Assembly: GCA_005778355.1 (NCBI GenBank)
Contig: SXON01000021.1
Location: forward strand, 30,636 to 94,635
DNA length: 64,000 nt
Reading direction: 5' to 3'
From: Pseudomonadota bacterium
Lineage (GTDB): Bacteria > Myxococcota_A > UBA796 > SXON01
Part shown: in pieces, positions 50,470 through 58,771 of the stretch
Position numbering within the stretch: the stretch's first letter is position 1
Layout of the letters: every line of letters starts with the position of its first letter
Notes under the pieces: model-generated
Database searches by the model: none
Seen by the model: the letters and a program-made list of their open reading frames with translations, nothing else
What the model was told of the DNA's origin: nothing
Program-made: the position numbers and the translations under genes

Positions 50470-50616
50470 GCTGTAGGCCGGAGGGGTTAGGCTGTAGGCC
50501 TGAGAGGCGGTCGCCCTGCCGTCGCCTCCGCCACCGGCCGCCCCGGGAAGGCGACGCCGGGGAGAGGGACGGGCCCCTCGCCCAGAACCCACCTAAAGCC
50601 TAACGCCTATGGCCTA
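50467..50616. repeat. inverted arrays of TAGGCNN heptamers between convergent genes
   Basis: From the dcd stop, plus-strand heptads TAGGCTG, TAGGCCG, GAGGGGT, TAGGCTG, TAGGCCT run in exact register 50467-50501. From the malQ stop, minus-strand heptads TAGGCCA, TAGGCGT, TAGGCTT, TAGGTGG run 50616-50589. Each gene's TAG stop is the first unit of its array. The middle has a GTCGCCT/AGGCGAC hairpin (50521-50555) and G/C-rich sequence. It may act as a two-way terminator. Confidence 0.7.
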
Positions 50617-52038
50617 GAGCCTGCCAAATGCCTCTCCCATCTCCCGGAGCGGCGTACACACCTGCCACGGCAGCTCACGCAAGCGCCAACCCCAGTTGCC
50701 CTTCGCGACGCCGGGCGTGTTCATCCGCGCGTCGCTGCCCAGCTTGAGCACGTCTTGCATGGGTGCCATCGCCGTGCCCGCGACGCTCGCCCATGCCTCG
50801 CGCATGAGCGCCCAGGCGGGGTCCGATCCGTCGCGACCAGAATACACGCGGAAGCGGTGCCGCGAGGTCTCGTCGGCCGACTTGTACCAGCCCACCGCGG
50901 TGTCGTTGTCGTGAGTGCCGGTGTAGGCGATCCACCGGTCGTGCGCGAAGTTGTGTGGCAAGAAGGGGTGGGCGGCGGTGGTACCGAAGGCGAACTGCAG
51001 GATTTTCATGCCGGGAAGACCGAGGTCGTCCCGGAGCGCTTCGACGTCGGGGGTGATCTCGCCGAGGTCTTCGGCCCATAGGGGCAGGCTGCCGAGCTCG
51101 GCGGCAAGGGCGTCAAAAAGGGCGCGGCCGGGGCCAGGTACCCACTGGCCGTTGCGCGCGTCGGGTTCGGCGGCGGGGATCGCCCAGGCGGCGGCGAAGC
51201 CGCGGAAGTGATCCAGACGGACCGCGTCGCACAGCGACAACTCGCGCTTGAGTCTCGCTCGCCACCACGCGAAGCCCGACTCGGCGTGGGCCTGCCAGTC
51301 GTACATCGGCGAGCCCCAGCGCTGGCCCGTCGGAGAGAAGTAGTCGGGCGGCACCCCGCTCACCGGGTCGGGCGTCATGGCCGCGTCGAGCTTCCACAGC
51401 TTGGGCGCCGACCACACGTCGCAGGCGTCGTGCGTCACGAAGATCGGCACGTCGCCGACGATGCGGATGCCGCGAACCCGAGCCGCGTCGCGCAGCGCCG
51501 TCCATTGGCGTTCGAAGAGGTACTGCACCGCCACGTGCACCGCGACCGCCTCGCGATGCGTCGAGGCATCGACCAGGGGCCACGTCCACCACTCGTTGTT
51601 CCCCTGCGCCTCCGCCATCGCGGCGTACCGCGCCCAGGCGTCGAGCCAGTCCTGTGTCCGGGCCCAGACCTTCACCTCGTCGCTCCCCGCCAGCCGGGCA
51701 GCGGCCTCGCGGACCAGCGGCCACTTCCACGTGTCGACGCTCTCGACATCCACGGAGTCGAGCCCCCACGGCATGGCCACGGGCTCGATCACCCCCTCGG
51801 CCACCAGCGCGTCGACGGAGATGAGACGAGGGTCGCCCGCGAAGGCCGACGGCGAGCTGTAGGGCGACGCCCCCGGGCCCACCGGGTGCAAAGGCAACAC
51901 CTGCCAGGTGTCGAGTCCGGCGTGGGACATCCACTCCAGAAACGCGTGCGCGTAGGCCCCTAGTTCACCGATGGGACCAGGGCCCGGGAGGCTCGAGGGG
52001 TGGAGCAACACCCCCGCGTGCCGGGGGGACGTTGGCAC
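50614..52038 (-). CDS. malQ: 4-alpha-glucanotransferase (amylomaltase, GH77)
   Basis: 474 residues, GTG start. GH77 motifs: GVLLHPSSLPGPGPIGELG, WQVLPLHPVG, PYSSPSAFAGDP, the nucleophile Asp in VRLDHFRGFAAAW, the acid/base Glu in WAEDLGEITP and the transition-state Asp in YTGTHDNDT. It transfers glucan chains in maltose or glycogen metabolism. No other glycogen genes are nearby. It starts 6 nt after a small basic protein gene. Confidence 0.94.
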   Translation of the reverse strand: MPTSPRHAGVLLHPSSLPGPGPIGELGAYAHAFLEWMSHAGLDTWQVLPLHPVGPGASPYSSPSAFAGDPRLISVDALVAEGVIEPVAMPWGLDSVDVESVDTWKWPLVREAAARLAGSDEVKVWARTQDWLDAWARYAAMAEAQGNNEWWTWPLVDASTHREAVAVHVAVQYLFERQWTALRDAARVRGIRIVGDVPIFVTHDACDVWSAPKLWKLDAAMTPDPVSGVPPDYFSPTGQRWGSPMYDWQAHAESGFAWWRARLKRELSLCDAVRLDHFRGFAAAWAIPAAEPDARNGQWVPGPGRALFDALAAELGSLPLWAEDLGEITPDVEALRDDLGLPGMKILQFAFGTTAAHPFLPHNFAHDRWIAYTGTHDNDTAVGWYKSADETSRHRFRVYSGRDGSDPAWALMREAWASVAGTAMAPMQDVLKLGSDARMNTPGVAKGNWGWRLRELPWQVCTPLREMGEAFGRL

Positions 52039-52044
52039 GAGGCG

Positions 52045-52185
52045 CTAGCGACGCAGGCGGCGACCGCCGCCACGCTTCTGCAGCAGGCCCTTGGCGCGCA
52101 TCCGCTGCTTGGTGTGCTTCGCCTTGAGCTTCGCGCGGTGACGGCTGCTCTTGTTGCGCTTCCTGGGGGCCGGGGTGCGGGCCAT
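52045..52185 (-). CDS. small very basic protein, possibly ribosome- or RNA-bound
   Basis: 46 residues, about half Lys/Arg: MARTPAPRKRNKSSRHRAK then LKAKHTKQRMRAKGLLQKRG and GGRRLRR. No acidic residue at all. ATG has GGAG 6 nt upstream. Composition and size fit small ribosomal or nucleic-acid-binding proteins, but I do not recognise a family. Between the RelA-fold-like gene (30 nt upstream) and malQ. Confidence 0.55.
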   Translation of the reverse strand: MARTPAPRKRNKSSRHRAKLKAKHTKQRMRAKGLLQKRGGGRRLRR

Positions 52186-52215
52186 CGTGAACTCCGAGAT
52201 GAAGGGGCCCGCCGG

Positions 52216-53295
52216 CTAACCGCCCCCTTCCGTGCCGTCGACCGGCGCCTTCATTGTCCGGCCCAGTCGCTCGTACACCCGCTGCATCTGGCGCAGCTTG
52301 TAGAGGTCGTGGCGGCTCTCCCCGGTCTCGTTGGCCACGTCGGTGGCGCGGTCGACGACCTGGAACTCCGTCAACACCGACACCACCTCGCCGAGCAGCG
52401 CCCGGTTTTTCGGTGGATTGATGGTGGGGAGATCGTAAACGCGCACCGGCAGGCCGACGACGAAGTTGATGGCGCGGAAACCGTTGCTGTGCGGGTTGGC
52501 GGTGGTCGCCGCCACGCCGGGGACGGCCGCGACCCCTTGGATCGCCGCCAGCTCCTCCTCCGACAACAGGTTGTTGTGACTCTCGCCGGGGATCACCGCA
52601 GGGAAAGGCAGGAGATTCCTAAAGAGCCAGGCAATTGTCGCTACCAAGTCGCGACGAGTTTCCGTGACGACGCGGAAGCGCAGCTTGTCGAAAACCGTGG
52701 CCGCTGTACTCTCCCGCTTCGCCAGGAGCTTGGTGATCACGCTTGGGCGGGTCTTGCGGTTGCCGTAGAAAGCCAAGACCGGCTGGCCCTCCTCGCGCAT
52801 CCGCCGCGCGGCGGTGAGCACCTTCGCGTTGGCGAGCTCGATCAGGTCGTGCTCGCGGACCGCCACCTGGTGACGCAGCTCCTGCATCTCCAGGTGATTG
52901 ATCACGTGGACCAGCTTGAGGATCGCGCAGTACTGGATGCGGTAGCGGCTGAAACGATCCCGCATCGAGGCCCGCAAGAAGGCGTCCCGCACGTCGCGCG
53001 GGCGCCTCACCTCGGAGGCGAAATGGAGCTGCAGGTGCTCCTCGAGGTACTCCACTGCCTGGTTGTACACGTAGCGGAGGCGCTCCCGAGCCCAGCCCTG
53101 CTCCACGAGGTCGCAGCCCCACAACTTGAGAAAGCCGTTCACCTCGTCGTGGGAGCGAAAGTTGAGTCGCGACCACTCCACCACGGAGCCGCCCGCGAGC
53201 GCGAGGCGGATGGTGTCTTCGTCGAGCGCGGTGAGCGGAGGCTGCTCGGCGGGCGCCGGTATCGAGTCGTCAACGTCGATGGGATCGGTCCGCAC
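52216..53295 (-). CDS. RelA/SpoT-fold-like protein of unknown function
   Basis: 359 residues, GTG start, no signal. The centre resembles the (p)ppGpp synthetase fold: FYGNRKTRPSVITKLLAKR, FDKLRFRVVTETRRDLVATI and later SNGFRAINFVVGLPVRV take the places of the RelA SI-KL, DLRAVRI and YQSIH strands. The catalytic Asp/Glu pattern of true synthetases is not evident, so activity is doubtful. It may belong to a delta-proteobacterial family listed as TIGR04552, from memory. GATAAG lies 8 nt before the start. Confidence 0.6.
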   Translation of the reverse strand: MRTDPIDVDDSIPAPAEQPPLTALDEDTIRLALAGGSVVEWSRLNFRSHDEVNGFLKLWGCDLVEQGWARERLRYVYNQAVEYLEEHLQLHFASEVRRPRDVRDAFLRASMRDRFSRYRIQYCAILKLVHVINHLEMQELRHQVAVREHDLIELANAKVLTAARRMREEGQPVLAFYGNRKTRPSVITKLLAKRESTAATVFDKLRFRVVTETRRDLVATIAWLFRNLLPFPAVIPGESHNNLLSEEELAAIQGVAAVPGVAATTANPHSNGFRAINFVVGLPVRVYDLPTINPPKNRALLGEVVSVLTEFQVVDRATDVANETGESRHDLYKLRQMQRVYERLGRTMKAPVDGTEGGG

Positions 53296-53303
53296 GGCAG
53301 CGG

Positions 53304-53317
53304 CTTATCAAGTTAGC
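53304..53317. promoter_or_regulatory. divergent start-proximal -10 boxes (RelA-like / membrane protein)
   Basis: Minus strand GATAAG (53304-53309), 8 nt before GTG 53295; plus strand GTTAGC (53312-53317), 10 nt before ATG 53328. Confidence 0.5.
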
Positions 53318-53327
53318 CCCGGGCCCC

Positions 53328-54128
53328 ATGAGTCAGATCGGCGTGCGCACTGTCCTGAAGAACGCGTTCGAGGTGTTCTTCCAGAACTTCGGCATCGTGC
53401 TCTTCATCTCCGTCGTCGCGGGCGGCGTCGGCAGCGCCGTGTCTACGGTGGCGGCGACGGCTTTCGCAGACGCGGTCGACATGAAGGGGCAACAACTCCT
53501 CGTGGTCACCCAGCTCTTCAGCGTGCTGGTGCTCACGGTGTGGTCGGGCTTCGTTGGTTCCTGGGCAGCCCCGGCGCAGATCTACCTCTGGGTGCAGCGC
53601 GAGAAGGGCAAGCCGGCCTCGCTCTACGAGGCCATCAACTTCGGCCTGAATCGTTTCGGCCGAGTGTTCGGAGCCCACTTCAAGGCCTACGCCATCATCG
53701 CCGCCGGCAACATCGTCATCGTGCCGGGCGTGCTCTTCGGCCTGATGTTCTCGTTCGTCGACGCCATCGCCACCCTCGACGTGCAGGAGAAGAGCCCGTT
53801 GGCGCGCTCGCAGCGCCTCACCTCGGGCCGCCGGGGCACGATCTTCCGCACGATGGCAGTGTTCCTGGTGTGGTGGATCCCCTACCAGCTGCTCATCGTC
53901 TTCCTCGCGCAGTCCACCAACCTGCTCTACGCCAGCCTCTCGGGGATCGTGGATCACATGGTGCTGATCCTCATCGACCTGTGCATGGTCCAGATCTACC
54001 TGGACCTTTTCCGCAAGAAGAACGCCCCGGCCGAGCCGCCCCCGGTTGAGCAGTCGGGCACCGCCGACCCCGCCGCCGGCGCCTACGAGCCCCTTCCCAT
54101 CAAGGGGAGCGACGAGACGGTCGGCTAG
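53328..54128 (+). CDS. multi-pass membrane protein
   Basis: 266 residues, about six helices (for example IVLFISVVAGGVGSAVSTV, LFSVLVLTVWSGFVGSW, YAIIAAGNIVIVPGVLFGLM). It looks like the membrane part of glycerophosphodiester phosphodiesterase-associated proteins: a helix followed by ARSQRLTSGRRGTIFRT. The C-terminal 45 residues are Pro-rich and disordered. No catalytic motif. 12 nt before mfd. Confidence 0.6.
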   Translation: MSQIGVRTVLKNAFEVFFQNFGIVLFISVVAGGVGSAVSTVAATAFADAVDMKGQQLLVVTQLFSVLVLTVWSGFVGSWAAPAQIYLWVQREKGKPASLYEAINFGLNRFGRVFGAHFKAYAIIAAGNIVIVPGVLFGLMFSFVDAIATLDVQEKSPLARSQRLTSGRRGTIFRTMAVFLVWWIPYQLLIVFLAQSTNLLYASLSGIVDHMVLILIDLCMVQIYLDLFRKKNAPAEPPPVEQSGTADPAAGAYEPLPIKGSDETVG

Positions 54129-54140
54129 GGCGGAGGCGCG

Positions 54141-57100
54141 GTGCGCTTCCTCGGCGCGCTCTCGCCCGGCTGGGAGGGCCCTCTAGACGGTCTCGCCGGC
54201 GGTGCCGCCGCGTATGCGCTGTCGCGACTGCATCCGAGCGGCTCAGTCACCGTCGTGGTGCCCGACCACGCCGCTGTTGACCGCTGGGTCCGGGCCCTCC
54301 GCTTCTTCGCACCCGGTCGACGGGTCTTGCCTTACCCGGCCGACAACGGGCGCGCCTGGGACGGCAATGTGCGCGACCCCGAGCTGGCTCTCGCGCGGAT
54401 CGTCGCCCGCGCCGCGACCGACGCCGTGGTGGTGGCGGAGGCCCGCGCCTTGCTCGCTCAGGTGCCGCCCCTCGGCGCGCGCACGCTCCGGGCGGGTGAT
54501 CTGCTCGATCCGCAGTCGCTGGTGCGCTGGCTGGTGGCACGGGGCTACCTCGCTTCCCCCCAGGTCGACGGTCCCGGCACCGTGGCGCTCCGCGGCGGGG
54601 GAGTGGAAGCCTGGGGCGTGGGCAACGAGCGCAGCACCCGCGTGCTCTTCTTCGACGACGAGGTGGAGGCGGTACGAGGGCCGGCCACGCTCCTGCCCGC
54701 GCGCGAGGCGGCCCTCGACGCCCAGGCCGCCGAGCGGGCGGCCGCCTACGTCCACGGGGTGGCGAGCGAGCGCGGCGTGGTGGGGCGCGACCGGAGGCAG
54801 GTGCTGGCCGACCTGCGCGACGGGACTTGGTTCGCGAGCTGCGAGGACTACCTCCCGGCGCTGGCGGAGTGCGGTCCCGTCGACCTCCCCTTCCCGCGCG
54901 TGGTGCACGAGCCCGCCCTGGTAGACGACGCGCTGGCACGGGCCTGCGACGACGTCGAACGACGTTTCGACGCGCTCCACGAGGAAGATGCGCCGCTCGT
55001 TCGCCCGCGGGATCGCTATGTGCGCCCGAGCCTGGAGGGACGTCCGCTCCGGGCCGGGGGCATCGGCTTCGACACGCGGACCAACGGCGACCTGCGGGTG
55101 GGCAGCCAGGGCGAGCTGGCCCCGGTGGTCGTCGCCCTCCGCAAGCGAGCCGCCACCGGCGCGAGCGTGGTCCTGGTGGCAGACGACGCCACTCGAGCGG
55201 GACGCATCCGGCAGCTCCTCGAACCGCACGGGCTCGTCCCGGGCGACACCCCTGCCCCGCGCACCGTCGCGCTCGTCGTGGGTGATCTCCCCGAGGGCTT
55301 CACCGCGCCCGACATCGCCTTCGTCACCGCCGACGAGATCTTCGGTGAACGGCTGCGCACCGAGACCGTCTCGGTGGCCACGCGCTTCCGCCGCGCGGCG
55401 GCCGGGGGCCTCGGCACCGTCAACCGCGGCGAGCCGGTCGTCCACGCGCGCCACGGGATCGGCCTGTACCGGGGCCTCGCGCGGATGCCTCTCGGCGAGA
55501 CGGCCGGGGACTTCGTGGTGATCGAGTACCGTGACGGCGACCGCCTCTACGTCCCTGTCTTCCGGCTCGACCTGGTCGCCCCCTACCGCACTCCGGAGGG
55601 CGCTCCGCCGCCCCGGTTGGACAAGCTCGGCGGCGCGACCTGGGAGCTGCGACGCGCCAAGGTGCGCGACGCGGTGCTCAAACTCGCGGCGGAGATCCTA
55701 CGTATTCACGCGGGACGCAGGCTCGCTCAGGCTCCGACATTTTCTGGTCGCGATGCACTCTTCACCCGCTTCGAGGAGGCCTTTCCCTACGTGGAAACCC
55801 CCGAGCAGCAGGAGGCCATCGAGGCCGTGCTCGGCGACCTCGCCGCCGGGACGCCGATGGACCGGCTCGTCGTCGGTGACGTGGGCGTCGGCAAGACCGA
55901 GGTGGCGATGCGCGCGGCCTTCCGCGTCTTGCTCGACGGCTACCAGGCCCTCGTCCTCGTGCCCACCACCGTGCTCGCGGCGCAGCACCTGCACAACTTC
56001 CGGCAACGACTCGAGCCCTTCGGTGGGCGCGTGGAGGGCCTGTCCCGCTTCGTCGACACCGCCGACACGAGGAGGATTCAGGCTGATCTCGCTGCGGGGG
56101 GCGTGGATGTGCTGGTGGCCACCACAGCGGCGCTCGGTCGCAGCGTGCGCTTCAAGCGGCTCGGCCTCGTGGTGGTGGACGAGGAACACCGCTTCGGCAC
56201 GAAGCACAAGGAGGAGAGCCGCCGGCTGGCCGCGGGCATCCACTACCTCGCGCTCTCTGCCACGCCGATCCCGCGCACCCTGCACATGGCGCTCGGCGGG
56301 CTGCGTGGACTCTCTCTCATCACCACGCCCCCCGAGGGGCGGGTGCCGATTCACACCGAGGTCGTGCGCTTCGACGCCACCCGGATCCGCGACGAGATCC
56401 TCGCCGAGAAGGCAAGGGGCGGCCAAGTCTTCCTCGTGCACAACCGAGTGCAGAGCATCGAGGGCGTGGCGCGTTGGCTCACGAAGATCGTCCCCGAGGT
56501 GAGCGTGATCGTGGCCCACGGCCAGATGAGCGCCGACCGCCTGGAGGCGGCGATGGCGCGCTTCGCGGGCGGCGAGGTCGACGTCCTGCTTTGCACCGCG
56601 ATCATCGAGAGTGGAGTCGACTTGCCCAACGCCAACCTGATGTTGATCAACCGCGCGGAGAGCTTCGGCGTGGCGCAGCTCTACCAGCTCCGCGGGCGCG
56701 TGGGACGCGCCAACGTCGGTGCGCGCTGCATCCTCCTGGTGGGCGGCGCCGGCGTGGCCAGCAAGCAGGCCCTGGGGCGGCTCCACGCGCTGATGGAGGC
56801 CAACGCGCTCGGGTCGGGCTTCGGACTCGCCAGTCGCGACCTCGAGATGCGTGGCGGCGGCGAGATCCTCGGCGAGAAGCAAACCGGTCACATCGCGGCC
56901 ATCGGCTTCGACGCCTACGTGCAGCTCCTCGACGAGGCGGTGCACAAGCTCCGCGGCGACGCCACCCAGGCGCCGATCGAGACCGAGGTGGAGGTTCCGC
57001 TCCCGGCGTTCTTCCCCGAGGAGTGGGTGCCCGACACCGCTGATCGGCTCGACGCCTACCAGAAGCTCGCCCTCGCCCCCACGGCGGCGCGCGTGGCGGG

Positions 57101-57413
57101 CGTCTTCGCCGACCTCGAACGACGACACGGCGTCGCGCCCCCAGAGGCCCAGAACCTGCGACGCGTCACCGAATTGCGGGTAACTTGTCGCGACATTGGT
57201 GTGCTGAAATGTTCGATGCTTCGCGTACGCGCCGTCTTCGTCCTCAGCTCGCGCCACGCTCTCGACCCAGAGCGCCTGCTCGATCTGTGCACCCGCGACC
57301 AGGCACGCTTCCGGGCACAGGGCAACGATGCCATCGAGGTGCGCTGCACCCCGGAGGAAGGGGCAGATCCCCTTGCATTCCTCGGGTGGTGCATCGGCCG
57401 CCTGCGCGGCTAG
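54141..57413 (+). CDS. mfd: transcription-repair coupling factor
   Basis: 1090 residues, full length, GTG start. Domains in order: UvrB-like (about 1-330, weakly conserved), the RNAP-interacting CarD-like domain (VVHARHGIGLYRGLARM, about 430-500), RecG-like helicase with Walker A GDVGVGKTEVAMRA (about 579), DEEH (about 680), SATPIPRTLHMAL, the RRVGRSN-type QLRGRVGRANVGARC and the C-terminal TRCF domain. It removes stalled RNA polymerase at lesions and recruits UvrA. The tail region LRVTCRDIGVLKCSMLRV is a little divergent. Confidence 0.96.
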   Translation: MRFLGALSPGWEGPLDGLAGGAAAYALSRLHPSGSVTVVVPDHAAVDRWVRALRFFAPGRRVLPYPADNGRAWDGNVRDPELALARIVARAATDAVVVAEARALLAQVPPLGARTLRAGDLLDPQSLVRWLVARGYLASPQVDGPGTVALRGGGVEAWGVGNERSTRVLFFDDEVEAVRGPATLLPAREAALDAQAAERAAAYVHGVASERGVVGRDRRQVLADLRDGTWFASCEDYLPALAECGPVDLPFPRVVHEPALVDDALARACDDVERRFDALHEEDAPLVRPRDRYVRPSLEGRPLRAGGIGFDTRTNGDLRVGSQGELAPVVVALRKRAATGASVVLVADDATRAGRIRQLLEPHGLVPGDTPAPRTVALVVGDLPEGFTAPDIAFVTADEIFGERLRTETVSVATRFRRAAAGGLGTVNRGEPVVHARHGIGLYRGLARMPLGETAGDFVVIEYRDGDRLYVPVFRLDLVAPYRTPEGAPPPRLDKLGGATWELRRAKVRDAVLKLAAEILRIHAGRRLAQAPTFSGRDALFTRFEEAFPYVETPEQQEAIEAVLGDLAAGTPMDRLVVGDVGVGKTEVAMRAAFRVLLDGYQALVLVPTTVLAAQHLHNFRQRLEPFGGRVEGLSRFVDTADTRRIQADLAAGGVDVLVATTAALGRSVRFKRLGLVVVDEEHRFGTKHKEESRRLAAGIHYLALSATPIPRTLHMALGGLRGLSLITTPPEGRVPIHTEVVRFDATRIRDEILAEKARGGQVFLVHNRVQSIEGVARWLTKIVPEVSVIVAHGQMSADRLEAAMARFAGGEVDVLLCTAIIESGVDLPNANLMLINRAESFGVAQLYQLRGRVGRANVGARCILLVGGAGVASKQALGRLHALMEANALGSGFGLASRDLEMRGGGEILGEKQTGHIAAIGFDAYVQLLDEAVHKLRGDATQAPIETEVEVPLPAFFPEEWVPDTADRLDAYQKLALAPTAARVAGVFADLERRHGVAPPEAQNLRRVTELRVTCRDIGVLKCSMLRVRAVFVLSSRHALDPERLLDLCTRDQARFRAQGNDAIEVRCTPEEGADPLAFLGWCIGRLRG

Positions 57414-57572
57414 AAAAAACCGCGAAAAACCCTTGCGCGGCAGGGACAGCTGGTGAATGATCCCCCGCGTCGGCAGGAGCCCGCTCCCCCCGGGGACCAC
57501 GCCTGACGACGTCTCCGTCTCGCACGCTGCGGTCGCGTTCGAGTCAACGTCCCGTCCGAATGGAGTGCTACC

Positions 57573-58016
57573 GTGCCTACCGAAGAACTGTTTGGTACCT
57601 ACAACTTCCTCCTGGAGATCCAGGGGATCGTCAACGACAACAAGATCATCGTCGGCGGCTTCAAGTCCGTGTCCGGCATGGACAGCGAGACCGAGATCGT
57701 CGAGTTCAAGCAGGGCAACGACCTCGTCGTCCGCAAGAAGCCGGGCCGCACCACCTACGCCAACATCGTGCTCGAGCGCGGCTACACCGCCACCGACGAC
57801 CTGTGGACCTGGCGCAAGAACATCGAGGACGGCAAGATCGACCGTCGTTCCGGCTCCGTCATCGTCCTCGACCAGGACGGCACCACGGAAGTCGCCCGCT
57901 ACAACTTCTACGAAGGCTGGCCCTGCAAGTGGAACGTGCCCGACATGAACTCGGACAGCTCCGCGATGGCCATCGAGAAGATCGAGATCGCCGTCGAGAA
58001 GGTCGAGCGCGGCTAG
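57573..58016 (+). CDS. contractile-injection-system tail-tube protein, copy 1
   Basis: 147 residues, GTG start behind GGAGTG. The sequence (YNFLLEIQGIVNDNKIIVGGF, VSGMDSETEIVEFKQGND, RTTYANIVLERGYTATDDLW, YNFYEGWPCKWNVPDM) is the T4 gp19-like tube family used by extracellular contractile injection systems (Afp1/Pvc1). Six subunits form each ring of the inner tube that is driven through a target membrane. No sheath, baseplate, spike or ATPase gene lies in this window, so the gene is far from, or without, its system. Own leader and terminator suggest separate, strong expression. Confidence 0.85.
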   Translation: MPTEELFGTYNFLLEIQGIVNDNKIIVGGFKSVSGMDSETEIVEFKQGNDLVVRKKPGRTTYANIVLERGYTATDDLWTWRKNIEDGKIDRRSGSVIVLDQDGTTEVARYNFYEGWPCKWNVPDMNSDSSAMAIEKIEIAVEKVERG

Positions 58017-58055
58017 ACCGTTCGCGCCTCGTTCTAACGACGCGGCGCAAAGACG

Positions 58056-58089
58056 CGGCCCGGGAGCGATCCCGGGCCGTTGTCGTTTT
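58056..58089 (+). terminator. rho-independent terminator
   Basis: CGGCCCGGGA-GCGA-TCCCGGGCCG followed by TTGTCGTTTT, 39 nt after tube gene 1. Confidence 0.85.
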
Positions 58090-58254
58090 CACCTAGAAAT
58101 ATTCCCGCGTGAGCGCTTGCATTCCGCGGCCACTCGCGCGACAGTGCGCAGGTCGGCAGGCGGCCGCTCCCTCCGGGGACTCACCTGACGACGTCCTTCT
58201 GCTCGTGCGTCGTGGTCGCGCCCGGGTAAACGTCGAGTCCAAAGGAGTGCCCCC

Positions 58255-58698
58255 GTGCCTACCGAAGAACTGTTTGGTACCTACAACTTCCTCCTGGAAA
58301 TCCAGGGCATCGTCAACGACAACAAGATCATCGTCGGCGGTTTCAAGTCGGTGTCCGGCATGGACAGCGAGACCGAGATCATCGAGTTCAAGCAGGGCAA
58401 CGACCTCGTCGTCCGCAAGAAGCCGGGCCGCACCACCTACGCCAACATCGTGCTCGAGCGCGGCTACACCGCCACCGACGACCTCTGGACCTGGCGCCAG
58501 AACATCGAGTACGGGAAGATCGACCGCCGCTCCGGCTCCGTCATCGTCCTCGACCAGGACGGCACCACGGAAGTCGCCCGCTACAACTTCTACGAAGGCT
58601 GGCCCTGCAAGTGGAACGTGCCCGACATGAACTCGGACAGCTCCGCGATGGCTATCGAGAAGATCGAGATCGCCGTCGAGAAGGTCGAGCGCGGCTAG
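58255..58698 (+). CDS. contractile-injection-system tail-tube protein, copy 2
   Basis: 147 residues, GTG start behind AAAGGAGTG. Differs from copy 1 by three residues only (Val to Ile in TEIVEF, Lys to Gln and Asp to Tyr in WRKNIEDGK). The changes sit in one surface segment. In eCIS loci two or three different tube paralogues normally form one tube; here the two are almost identical, so either gene dosage or recent duplication is the likely cause. Separate leader and terminator as in copy 1. Confidence 0.85.
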   Translation: MPTEELFGTYNFLLEIQGIVNDNKIIVGGFKSVSGMDSETEIIEFKQGNDLVVRKKPGRTTYANIVLERGYTATDDLWTWRQNIEYGKIDRRSGSVIVLDQDGTTEVARYNFYEGWPCKWNVPDMNSDSSAMAIEKIEIAVEKVERG

Positions 58699-58737
58699 AC
58701 CGTTCGCGCCGCGTTCTAGCGACGCGACGCTCCGACA

Positions 58738-58771
58738 CGGCCCGGGAGCGATCCCGGGCCGTTGTCGTTTT
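58738..58771 (+). terminator. rho-independent terminator
   Basis: Same hairpin as after copy 1, followed by TTGTCGTTTTC; it touches the stop of the convergent TldE-like gene. Confidence 0.85.

Larger units (their letters stand above)
57471..58771 (+). repeat. tandem duplication of leader, tail-tube gene and terminator (682-bp period)
   Basis: Unit 1 (57471-58089) and unit 2 (58153-58771) each hold a leader starting CGGCAGG, a 444-bp gene and a hairpin terminator, all 682 to 683 bp apart. The genes differ at about 12 of 444 bases, the leaders at far more positions. The 159-bp and 238-bp stretches before the two genes contain no other gene I can see. Confidence 0.85.

Noticed and set aside
57414..57450. 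Terminator after mfd
   Set aside because: CGCGG/CCGCG can pair, but A-rich and not T-rich sequence follows.
57573..58698. Complete contractile injection system locus
   Set aside because: Only tube genes are present; neighbours are mfd and a TldE-like gene.
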